From positions 1 to 21,016 of the forward strand of contig CAJKOS010000015.1 of assembly GCA_905201565.1 (NCBI GenBank): a stretch of DNA of 21,016 bases. Reading direction: 5' to 3'. The stretch comes from an uncultured Erysipelotrichaceae bacterium (GTDB lineage: Bacteria; Bacillota_I; Bacilli_A; Erysipelotrichales; Erysipelotrichaceae). This document shows, piece after piece, positions 1-7,411 of the stretch. The notes beneath the pieces were generated by a model. That model ran no database searches. It was not told where the DNA came from and saw only the letters and a program-made list of their open reading frames with translations. Position numbers and translations under genes: made by a program. Each line of letters starts with the position of its first letter. Positions within the stretch are counted from its first letter, which is position 1.

Positions 1-1260
1 CTGACAAGTCTTGCCCCGGTTGTGGACAAACATCCGGAATATGAAGCAGCCGCAATTCTTGAAAGAATAACAGAACCGGAAAGACAGATTATGTTCCGTG
101 TTGTCTGGGTCGATGATGAAGGCAAGACACAGGTCAACCGCGGTTACCGCATCCAGTTCAATGGTGCCCTTGGTCCATACAAGGGTGGTCTTCGTTTCCA
201 CAAAACAGTCAATCTCTCCATTCTGAAGTTCCTTGGTTTCGAACAGATCTTCAAAAACAGCCTCACAACCCTGCCGATCGGTGGTGGCAAAGGTGGTTCA
301 GACTTTGACCCTCATGGCAAGAGTGATGGAGAAATCATGCGTTTCTGCCAGTCTTTCATGACAGAACTGTATCGTCATATCGGACCAAATGTGGACGTCC
401 CGGCTGGTGATATCGGTGTTGGTGGAAGAGAAATCGGTTATCTCTTCGGTCAGTACAGAAGAATCCGCGATTCCTATGACAATGGTGTTCTCACCGGTAA
501 GGGACTGACATATGGTGGTTCCCTCATCCGTCCGGAAGCTACAGGTTATGGCGTGTTGTACTATGCACAGCGTGTCTTTGAACATGAAAACTTTGATCCA
601 AAGGGAAAGACATTTGTCATCTCCGGTTATGGTAACGTTGCCTGGGGTGTATGCCGCAAGGTAGCCGAAATGGGTGGCAAGGTTGTAACAATCTCTGGTC
701 ATAACGGCTATGTCTATGATCCGGAAGGTATTACAACTGATGAGAAGATCAACTACCTTCTTGAAATGCGCGCATCCCGCAATGCGAATGTCAGGATGTA
801 TGCTGAGAAGTTTGGCTGCCAGTTCTTTGAAGGCGAAAAGCCATGGTCTGTCAAAGGTGATGTATGCATTCCATGCGCTACCCAGAATGAAATTGGTGTG
901 GCAGAAGCAGAACAGATTATTGCCAATGGCACAAAGTTCTACTTTGAAGGTGCTAACATGCCCGCAAGCAATGAGGCTATTGCCCTCTTGCAGAAGAATG
1001 GTGTTGTCGTGGGTCCTGCCAAGGCTGCCAATGCTGGTGGTGTAGCAGTTTCTGCTCTTGAAATGAGCCAGAACAGCGAACGACTCTCCTGGAGTGAAGA
1101 AGAAGTAGACGCAAAGCTCAAGGGTATTATGCGCAACATTGTCGATGCTTCTTATGCGGCAAGTGAGAAGTATGGACTTGGCAATGACCTTGTGGCTGGT
1201 GCCAACATTGCAGGTTTTGAAAAAGTTGCGGATACAATGCTCGCACAGGGCTTGTTCTGA
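1..1260 (+). CDS. gdhA: Glutamate dehydrogenase, 5'-truncated by the window edge
   Basis: This hexameric cytosolic enzyme interconverts glutamate with 2-oxoglutarate plus ammonia, linking nitrogen assimilation to central carbon. The frame is open from base 1. The first visible residues (LTSLAPVVDKHPEY) already align with about residue 30 of E. coli GdhA, so roughly 30 N-terminal residues lie outside the window. The GTG at 22 is internal and not the start. Visible family motifs are GPYKGGLRFH, PIGGGKGGSDFDP (substrate and catalytic lysines), PAGDIGVGGRE (catalytic aspartate), the Rossmann motif SGYGNVAWG, and the C-terminal KAANAGGV and GANIAGF. The sequence resembles Clostridium symbiosum GDH. 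That enzyme uses NAD, but here its P-D pair in the coenzyme pocket reads H-N (SGHNG), so NAD versus NADP preference is open. The gene ends in TGA before a strong terminator and looks like the last gene of its transcript. The family assignment is certain. Confidence 0.96.
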   Translation: MTSLAPVVDKHPEYEAAAILERITEPERQIMFRVVWVDDEGKTQVNRGYRIQFNGALGPYKGGLRFHKTVNLSILKFLGFEQIFKNSLTTLPIGGGKGGSDFDPHGKSDGEIMRFCQSFMTELYRHIGPNVDVPAGDIGVGGREIGYLFGQYRRIRDSYDNGVLTGKGLTYGGSLIRPEATGYGVLYYAQRVFEHENFDPKGKTFVISGYGNVAWGVCRKVAEMGGKVVTISGHNGYVYDPEGITTDEKINYLLEMRASRNANVRMYAEKFGCQFFEGEKPWSVKGDVCIPCATQNEIGVAEAEQIIANGTKFYFEGANMPASNEAIALLQKNGVVVGPAKAANAGGVAVSALEMSQNSERLSWSEEEVDAKLKGIMRNIVDASYAASEKYGLGNDLVAGANIAGFEKVADTMLAQGLF

Positions 1261-1308
1261 TTTATAATGTAGTAAATTGGTGAAGCGGTTCATCAATGAT
1301 AGAAGAAG

Positions 1309-1348
1309 GAAGAGAACGAAGAGCTGTACTTTGTTCTCTTCTCTTTTT
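1309..1348 (+). terminator. Rho-independent terminator of gdhA
   Basis: A 13-bp stem (1309-1321 with 1329-1341, one G-T wobble) closes a 7-nt loop and is followed by CTCTTTTT. It lies 48 bp after the gdhA stop. The flanking AGAAGAA (1301-1307) and TTCTTCT (1347-1353) could extend the pairing. Confidence 0.88.
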
Positions 1349-1358
1349 CTTCTATAAT
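1331..1358 (+). promoter_or_regulatory. Promoter of the lipid kinase-sbcDC operon
   Basis: A perfect TATAAT at 1353-1358 has a weak -35 (TTGTTC, 1331-1336) 16 bp upstream. The -35 falls within the 3' arm of the gdhA terminator. Only 7 nt separate the -10 from the ATG at 1366, so transcription would start at or next to the A of the start codon. Confidence 0.6.
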
Positions 1359-1365
1359 AAAACCG

Positions 1366-2337
1366 ATGAAACTGCATATATTGATTAATCCTGCCGCTGC
1401 TGCAGGGAAAACATTACAAGTCTTTTCAAGAATTGAACCGGTATTGGAACAAGGTGGTCATATCTATACGGTGCACTATTCTTCTCTTACCCATGGACTG
1501 GATGCCATCATGAAGGAGATCCTTTGTGATGAAGTGGGTATTGTGAATGTGCTTGTCCTTGGTGGGGATGGTTCCATGCATGATGTGATCAATGGCATTA
1601 CCGACTTTTCCCGTGTGAGAATCGGATTTCTGCCCTGTGGATCAGGCAATGATGCCATCCGGGATATGAACCTGCCCAAAGATCCTGTACAGGTATTGGA
1701 AATATACCTGGAAGGGAAGATCAGAAGAACGATGGATATCGGGGAAGTGGTTTTCTATAACACAACGGATATCGTAAAGAGCACCGGACTTGTGATACAG
1801 GATGAACAGGAAGTGACACGCCGCTTCCATGTCAGTGCCGGCATTGGATTTGATGCGGATGTTTGTCATGGGGTAGCTGTTTCCAAAGCCAAGAAGCTGT
1901 TCGCAAAACTCCATATTGCAAAGCTAGTCTACCTCTATGTGGCACTTGGTGTGATTTTGAGAAATAACCACTTTTCTTTGAAAGTGCGCACAAATGAAGG
2001 TGCCGCAAAATTGCCGGATGTGTTGTTTCTTGTGGCAATGAATCACCGCTATGAAGGTGGCGGTTTCTGTTTTTGTCCTGAAGCGGAAACAGATGATGGA
2101 CTGCTCGATTTGTGTGTCGCAAGAAATATAACCATTCCTTCTTTTGTCCGTGTCTTTATCCATGCCTTTCATGGTAACCATGTACGATACACTAACCACA
2201 TTACGATGTGCCGTACAAAGCGGGTGATGATTGAAACAGACAAACCATTGTATGTACACCTGGATGGTGAGGTTTATTGCCGTTCTTCAAAACTTGAACT
2301 GAGAACCGGAACATACAAAATGGAAATGCTGATATAG
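1366..2337 (+). CDS. Diacylglycerol kinase family lipid kinase (YegS/DgkB type)
   Basis: Proteins of this family use ATP to phosphorylate diacylglycerol or a related lipid at the cytoplasmic membrane face, returning it to phospholipid or lipoteichoic acid metabolism. The 323 residues show the whole family pattern: an N-terminal strand ending in NPAAAAGK, the nucleotide-binding GGDGS at 66-70, GSGND at 92-96, a second-domain GIGFDAD motif, NHRYEGGGFCFCPEA, and a C-terminal DGE near 300. Length is normal. The ATG at 1366 has no Shine-Dalgarno sequence and follows a TATAAT by 7 nt, so the message may be leaderless. The stop at 2335-2337 lies 8 nt before sbcD, so the two are probably co-transcribed. 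The exact lipid substrate cannot be read from the sequence; other members of the fold use sphingoid bases or phosphatidylglycerol. Confidence 0.9.
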   Translation: MKLHILINPAAAAGKTLQVFSRIEPVLEQGGHIYTVHYSSLTHGLDAIMKEILCDEVGIVNVLVLGGDGSMHDVINGITDFSRVRIGFLPCGSGNDAIRDMNLPKDPVQVLEIYLEGKIRRTMDIGEVVFYNTTDIVKSTGLVIQDEQEVTRRFHVSAGIGFDADVCHGVAVSKAKKLFAKLHIAKLVYLYVALGVILRNNHFSLKVRTNEGAAKLPDVLFLVAMNHRYEGGGFCFCPEAETDDGLLDLCVARNITIPSFVRVFIHAFHGNHVRYTNHITMCRTKRVMIETDKPLYVHLDGEVYCRSSKLELRTGTYKMEMLI

Positions 2338-2345
2338 GGGATTTT

Positions 2346-3485
2346 ATGAAGTTTGCACATTTAGGGGACCTTCATCTCGGTATGACGATGAACCATGTCA
2401 ACCTTGTGGAAGACCAGAAATACATACTTGAGTCTATTCTCAACCTTTTACAGAAAGAAAAACCAGATGCGGTATTGATAGCCGGGGATGTCTATGACAA
2501 GGCAGTACCAGGTGCCGAAGCAACTACCCTGCTTGGTGATTTTCTTGCGGATTTGAATGTTGCAGGATTACCGGTGTTTATTATTGCTGGGAACCATGAT
2601 TCCAGTGAGCGATTGAGCTATGCCAGTGAATTATTGCAAAAGCAGAATGTGTACATCTCTGGCAGATTTGATGGAAAGATGCCGCATTACACATTGCGGG
2701 ATGATGAGGGGGAAGTGAATATTCCCTTTTTGCGGCCAGGACATGTCAATCGCTATATTGAAGACGAAAAGGATAAGGTCAAAGACTACACAAGTGCAGT
2801 CAGGATGGCAATTGAATTGTCATCTGTAGATTGGACTGCGCGCAATGTGATCATCTCCCACCAGTTTGTGACGGGTGCTTTTGTGCATGAAGAAGGTTCG
2901 GAACAGCTCATGGTTGGTGGAACAGACCAGGTTTCCATCTCAGCCTATGAAGGATTTGAATACGTTGCCCTTGGTCATATTCATTCCTTTCAGAAGCTCA
3001 AAGATCATCCGGCATATTATTGTGGTACACCACTGAAATATTCCTTCTCGGAAGAACATGACCATAAGGGTGTTATTTTTGTGGAGCTAAAGGAAAAGGG
3101 TAATGTCCATGTATACCAGAGGGAGCTTGTACCATTACATGATATGCGCACCTTGAAAGGAAAGTATGAGGATATCCTTGTACAGTCAAAAGAGGATGAA
3201 CACAATATGGACTACCTCAGGGTGATATTGACAGATGAAGATGAAGTGGAAGATGCGGTGAGACACTTAAGAGCGGTGTATCCAAATGTTCTGCGCCTTG
3301 AATATGACAATGCAAGGATTCGGCAGATGATGGAAGAAATGCCGGTCAATGATAAGGAGCTTTCTCCGATGGAAATCTTTTCTTTGTTCTTTGTGGAACG
3401 CAATGGCAGAGAGATGAATGAGAAAGAAGAAGCTATTGCCCGGGAAATGATCGTGAAACTGTTTGATGAGGAGGAAGGACAATGA
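2346..3485 (+). CDS. sbcD: Exonuclease SbcCD subunit D (Mre11-type nuclease)
   Basis: SbcD is the Mn-dependent nuclease subunit of SbcCD (bacterial Mre11-Rad50), which cuts DNA hairpins and processes protein-blocked or broken ends. The 379-residue protein has the calcineurin-like phosphoesterase motifs in order: GDLHLG (7-12, metal ligands D8 and H10), GDVYD (47-51), GNHDSS (82-87, ligand and catalytic N-H-D), SHQF near 172, and GHIH near 210. YYCGTPLKYSFSE marks the end of the nuclease core, and the C-terminal capping and SbcC-contact region follows. The start is ATG 2346, preceded by AGGGG at 2336-2340. Its last codons overlap the sbcC start as ATGA, indicating translational coupling and a stoichiometric complex. 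Nothing looks damaged. Confidence 0.96.
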   Translation: MKFAHLGDLHLGMTMNHVNLVEDQKYILESILNLLQKEKPDAVLIAGDVYDKAVPGAEATTLLGDFLADLNVAGLPVFIIAGNHDSSERLSYASELLQKQNVYISGRFDGKMPHYTLRDDEGEVNIPFLRPGHVNRYIEDEKDKVKDYTSAVRMAIELSSVDWTARNVIISHQFVTGAFVHEEGSEQLMVGGTDQVSISAYEGFEYVALGHIHSFQKLKDHPAYYCGTPLKYSFSEEHDHKGVIFVELKEKGNVHVYQRELVPLHDMRTLKGKYEDILVQSKEDEHNMDYLRVILTDEDEVEDAVRHLRAVYPNVLRLEYDNARIRQMMEEMPVNDKELSPMEIFSLFFVERNGREMNEKEEAIAREMIVKLFDEEEGQ

Positions 3486-6205
3486 GACCATTGAAACTTG
3501 TGATGCATGCCTTTGGTCCATATGCCAAAGAGACAACAATTGATTTTGAACAATTTGGTAACAGTGGTCTATACCTCATCACCGGTGATACAGGTGCTGG
3601 CAAGACAACGATCTTTGATGCCATTACCTTTGCCCTCTATGGCAAAACCAGTGGCAAGGAAAGAGATGCAAGAATGCTTGTGAGCACGTATGGAGATGGT
3701 AAGACAAAAACATTTGTGACCATGGACTTTCTCTGTTTTAAAGAGAAATATACCATTACCCGCACCATCCGTTTGAACCGCAACCGGAATACGGTGACAC
3801 AGGACGCAGAACTGACATATCCGGATGGACATATGATTGCCAAAAGCACAGCTGTGACAGAAGCGGTCCAAGAACTGCTCGGTGTGGATTGTGACCAGTT
3901 TACCGGTATTGCAATGATTGCCCAGGACAGCTTCCGCAAGATTCTTAATGCGGACACAAAGGAAAGGGTAAAGCTATTCCAGGAACTGTTCCATACAGGA
4001 AACTACCGAAGATTGATGGACTACTTTGCGGAGGAGAGGAAAAACCGCAGGGAGATCATCGATCGGGATGAACAGGAGCTGTCCCTTGTTGTAAGTGGCA
4101 TAGAATGTGCAACGGTCAATGAAGAGATGAGAAGCGATCCGGTTGTTTATCTTGATGCGATACAGGAACTTCTTGGAAAAGAAATTGAAGAAGATGAACA
4201 GGCGGTGGAAAAGCTGTCTGCAGTGCGCAATGCATTGCAAAGGGACATCAGTGCACTGGAAAAGGAAATGGGAAACCTTGAGGCTTCGGTTATTGCAACA
4301 AGGAAGCTGCAGGAAGAAAAGACAAGGCTTGTCCATGAACAAAAGGTGTTGGAAAGTGCAAATACCTCCCTGCAACAGATGCAGGATAGTGGCATAGAGA
4401 AGGAAGTGGACCAGTGTCGGGCAAAGCTCGAAAATGAAAAGAAACTGATGCCAAAGTATGAAAGTCTTTCTACAGAAGAAGAAAGGTTGAAGAAGCTTAC
4501 GCTTGAAAAAACACAGGCAGAAAAGAAATCGGGTGATGCGGCAGGTGAGGTTGGAACGTTTGCGGCAAGCCGGGACTTTCTTGCCTATCAGATACAGGGA
4601 CTGAGTCATGTAGAAGAAAACTATGCCAAAGCAAAAGAGAAGTTGTTAATCAATGAACAGAAACAACAGCTTTTTCGTGCCTATGAAGAACGGGTGAAGG
4701 AAAGAAAACGCCTGGAAGAGAGCGTTCAGGAAAAACATAGCGCTTTGGAAAAGGCACTTGAAGTTTACACAACAAAAAATAACGAATACACAAAACAATA
4801 TGCCATGTTTCTTAAAGGACAGGCAGGTATCCTTGCTTCTGGGCTGATAGAAGGAGAGCCATGTCCTGTCTGTGGATCCATTCACCATCCATCCCCTGCG
4901 CAGGTATCGGAAGAAGTGATTGATGAAAAAGATCTCGATGTCTTGAAGGAAGAAGTAGAAGCTGCACGCAATGCTTCAGAAACTGCTGCTAATGCGGTTT
5001 CTGTTGTCAAAGCTGCATTACAAAAGGCAATGGAAGAGGAACGTGCTGCAGAAAAGGCATATGGCAAACACAGGGAAATCAGTAAGGAATGGAATGCTCT
5101 TTTTCAACATGAATCGCAGTTGAAATCACAGTTCAACATGTATAGTTCATCACTTGAAGATAAACGGGAATACGAAAAAGAAAAAGAAGTCGTCGATAAA
5201 CAATTTGAAGCTGCAGTGGCTGACTTGCAGGAGAGCTACCGCAAAGAAGAGAAACTTGAGACGGAAATAGAAGCCGCAAAGAAGATGATAGAAATCTTGA
5301 AACGAGACCTGCCATATGAAAGTGCAAAAGAAGCAGAAAGTGCCCTGCATGCATTGGAAAATGATTTAAAAGAGAAAGAAAATACAATCGAAGTGATCAG
5401 ATCTTCTTTTGAGCGTGCAAAGCAGGCAGTGGAAAAGACACAGGCAGCGATTTCTGCCTATGCATTGACGGCAGATGAGCATAGTGAAAAGAATCTTGCT
5501 GAGAAAAAGCAGTTGAAGGAACGAAAGCTGCAGGAGAAAAGAGAACAGGATAGTGCCTATGAACATCTTTCCCATAAAGTGCTCAACAACCAGAAAGTCC
5601 TTTCTGGTATGAGACGTGTCGAAAAACATCTTGCAAAGCACAGGGAAGACTATGCGGCAGTGAAGGTGTTGGCGGATACTGCGGATTCCCATCTTTCCGG
5701 GAAAGAGAAGATTACCCTGGAAGAATATGTGCAGATGCATTACTTTGATTCCATCATCTGGTATGCCAACAGGAGATACCGGAAGATGTCCGATGGACAA
5801 TATGAGCTTGTACGTCACAAGGATTCCACCAGTCTGCAATCCCATAATGCCCTTGCCCTGGATGTAAAGGATCATTACAATGACACTCTTCGTCCGGTGA
5901 GTTCACTGTCTGGTGGTGAGTCCTTTCTTGCTTCTATGGCACTTGCTCTTGGATTATCGGATGAAACACAACAGAGGGCAAAGGTATCACTCGATACGAT
6001 GTTTATCGATGAGGGTTTTGGTTCTCTTGACAAGGAAAGTCTCGACAAGGCAATTGATACCCTTGGCTCATTGTCAGAAAGTGATCGCCTGATCGGTATT
6101 ATCTCTCATGTCAGTGATCTGGAATCACGTATATCAAAGCGTATAGAAGTGAAGAAGGATCTCAGCAGTGATGGTGGAAGTACAGTGAAGGTTGTCATTG
6201 ATTGA
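3482..6205 (+). CDS. sbcC: Exonuclease SbcCD subunit C (Rad50-type ATPase)
   Basis: SbcC is the SMC-like ATPase that tethers DNA ends and gates the SbcD nuclease. The 907 residues show an N-terminal ATPase lobe with Walker A TGDTGAGKTT (34-43) and the Q-loop region IAMIAQDSF. Two long charged coiled-coil arms flank a zinc hook, CPVCGSIHH, near residue 460. The C-terminal lobe has the ABC signature LSGGESFLASMALALG near 808 and Walker B MFIDEGFGSLD near 840, then an ISHV switch. The hook is almost exactly central, as expected for antiparallel arms. The protein is somewhat shorter than E. coli SbcC (about 1,050), consistent with shorter arms. The start ATG 3482 follows GAGGAGGAAGG and overlaps the sbcD stop by 4 nt. 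All catalytic motifs are intact. Confidence 0.96.
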   Translation: MRPLKLVMHAFGPYAKETTIDFEQFGNSGLYLITGDTGAGKTTIFDAITFALYGKTSGKERDARMLVSTYGDGKTKTFVTMDFLCFKEKYTITRTIRLNRNRNTVTQDAELTYPDGHMIAKSTAVTEAVQELLGVDCDQFTGIAMIAQDSFRKILNADTKERVKLFQELFHTGNYRRLMDYFAEERKNRREIIDRDEQELSLVVSGIECATVNEEMRSDPVVYLDAIQELLGKEIEEDEQAVEKLSAVRNALQRDISALEKEMGNLEASVIATRKLQEEKTRLVHEQKVLESANTSLQQMQDSGIEKEVDQCRAKLENEKKLMPKYESLSTEEERLKKLTLEKTQAEKKSGDAAGEVGTFAASRDFLAYQIQGLSHVEENYAKAKEKLLINEQKQQLFRAYEERVKERKRLEESVQEKHSALEKALEVYTTKNNEYTKQYAMFLKGQAGILASGLIEGEPCPVCGSIHHPSPAQVSEEVIDEKDLDVLKEEVEAARNASETAANAVSVVKAALQKAMEEERAAEKAYGKHREISKEWNALFQHESQLKSQFNMYSSSLEDKREYEKEKEVVDKQFEAAVADLQESYRKEEKLETEIEAAKKMIEILKRDLPYESAKEAESALHALENDLKEKENTIEVIRSSFERAKQAVEKTQAAISAYALTADEHSEKNLAEKKQLKERKLQEKREQDSAYEHLSHKVLNNQKVLSGMRRVEKHLAKHREDYAAVKVLADTADSHLSGKEKITLEEYVQMHYFDSIIWYANRRYRKMSDGQYELVRHKDSTSLQSHNALALDVKDHYNDTLRPVSSLSGGESFLASMALALGLSDETQQRAKVSLDTMFIDEGFGSLDKESLDKAIDTLGSLSESDRLIGIISHVSDLESRISKRIEVKKDLSSDGGSTVKVVID

Positions 6206-6219
6206 TGGAGGTCGGGTTT

Positions 6220-7410
6220 ATGGATAAATTATTCTTAAAAGCCTGTGGCGTAGAAGCTGTCAAAGATATTGCCCTTCATGTATTGGACAGGGCATGTCTT
6301 TTGTTATTTGCTTTTGCATTTGGGATGCTTGCCTATACATTGATGTATGGAACTGGAGCTTTATATATTCTGATCCTTTGTGCCATGGTTATGACAGGAA
6401 TTGTGGCAGGAAGGTATTTCCTGCACAGTGCCATGGTATATGTGCGGTATCCATTAGTGCTCTATTTGAAGAAAGAACTACAGTATGAAGAAACATACAG
6501 TATGGAGCAGTTGGACAAGGTGTCACATTTATGTGAAGTGCTGCTCACTGCTTTGTTTGTGGGGTGTATGCTGCCATGGTGTGGAATATTGATGGTTGTT
6601 ATTACTGCGCTTGTGATTGTGCTTGATAATTTGTCAGATGGCAAACACAAAGATGAGGTGATGAAACACGCATTGCATAACAGCATCTATACAGCAGCGT
6701 ACTGTATTCTGTTTGTTATTGCTGTGTTGTTTATCAGACAACAGGAAATCAGTGCAGACTCTGCCCTTTCTGTACTGCTTGCTTTGTCATTTTCGTTCCC
6801 TGCTGTTTCTTTAAAACAGAATGTGTTTGGATTGCTTTATGGCTTATCTCTGCTTTTGCCATTTGCGGTTAGTGCGGTTGTGGTGCTTGAGATGTTTCAA
6901 TTGATACAGGTGCCGATGGTATATGAAAGTGCATTGCTTTGTTTTCTCTGCATTGGACCAGCCTGTTTTGTAGCAGGTATGCACATATGGAAAACGAATG
7001 GGAAGCGTTCATATGTGGCAATGCTACTTGCGGTTATTGTCATTTTGGTCTTGTTGAAGAGTGTATTTGCTTTATGCATGGGTGTTTTTCTCATGCTTGT
7101 GCGGTTGTTACTGCTGCCGGCAATGTCTGCTTCTCTTTCCAGAGGTTTTGAAGAATGGGAAGAAGATGATGATGCGGATATCTATGCAATGCTTGTAAGA
7201 CAAAGTGATGCCGGTGGAACATTTGCTGGTATGTTTTGTGTCAGTTTGTTTGTAGCAGGTATGACATTGCTCTATTTAAGGGGTATGGTTACCTATAACC
7301 TGATGCTATGTGGGATGATGGTCATGATTGGCTATATGCTTAGTCCTGTGGTTTCCATGTTTGCAAAAACAATAAAGGAGATGATGATGCATCATCTCCA
7401 TCAGGACTGA
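6220..7410 (+). CDS. Polytopic membrane protein of unknown function, in the sbcDC operon
   Basis: I do not recognise a family. From ATG 6220 the protein has 396 residues and about ten hydrophobic helices (roughly 22-43, 47-66, 103-137 as one or two, 155-173, 181-198, 203-225, 236-254, 264-300 as one or two, 337-354, 358-380). It has no signal peptide or obvious catalytic motif. A very acidic stretch, EEWEEDDDAD (311-320), lies in the loop before the last two helices. The tail is MMMHHLHQD. ATG 6220 is preferred because GGAGG (6207-6211) sits 8 nt upstream; an in-frame TTG at 6202 would lack a ribosome-binding site. The gene starts 14 nt after sbcC, so it is probably in that operon. Its 3' end carries the terminator hairpin of the opposing helicase gene, and its stop is 1 bp from that gene's stop. 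Function is unknown and a transporter-like role is only one possibility. Confidence 0.8.
   Translation: MDKLFLKACGVEAVKDIALHVLDRACLLLFAFAFGMLAYTLMYGTGALYILILCAMVMTGIVAGRYFLHSAMVYVRYPLVLYLKKELQYEETYSMEQLDKVSHLCEVLLTALFVGCMLPWCGILMVVITALVIVLDNLSDGKHKDEVMKHALHNSIYTAAYCILFVIAVLFIRQQEISADSALSVLLALSFSFPAVSLKQNVFGLLYGLSLLLPFAVSAVVVLEMFQLIQVPMVYESALLCFLCIGPACFVAGMHIWKTNGKRSYVAMLLAVIVILVLLKSVFALCMGVFLMLVRLLLLPAMSASLSRGFEEWEEDDDADIYAMLVRQSDAGGTFAGMFCVSLFVAGMTLLYLRGMVTYNLMLCGMMVMIGYMLSPVVSMFAKTIKEMMMHHLHQD
7366..7399 (-). terminator. Terminator of the SNF2 helicase gene, inside the opposing coding region
   Basis: On the minus strand a perfect 10-bp stem (GGAGATGATG with CATCATCTCC; plus-strand arms 7377-7386 and 7390-7399, 3-nt loop) is followed by TTTATTGTTTTT. 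It begins 12 bp past the helicase stop codon and lies wholly within the last codons of the membrane-protein gene. On the plus strand the same hairpin has no T-tract after it. Confidence 0.75.
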
Positions 7411-7411
7411 T

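Noticed and set aside
298..1377. Long minus-strand open frame (359 codons) antisense to glutamate dehydrogenase
   Set aside because: It mirrors a fully conserved enzyme gene, has no ribosome-binding site and its sequence is cysteine/threonine-rich without any domain. It is a codon-bias shadow.
6202..6219. TTG start for the membrane protein overlapping the sbcC stop
   Set aside because: GGAGG at 6207-6211 is placed for ATG 6220, not for the TTG.
7383..7396. 14-bp perfect palindrome GATGATGCATCATC as a protein-binding site
   Set aside because: It is better explained as part of the 10-bp stem, 3-nt loop terminator of the opposing helicase gene.
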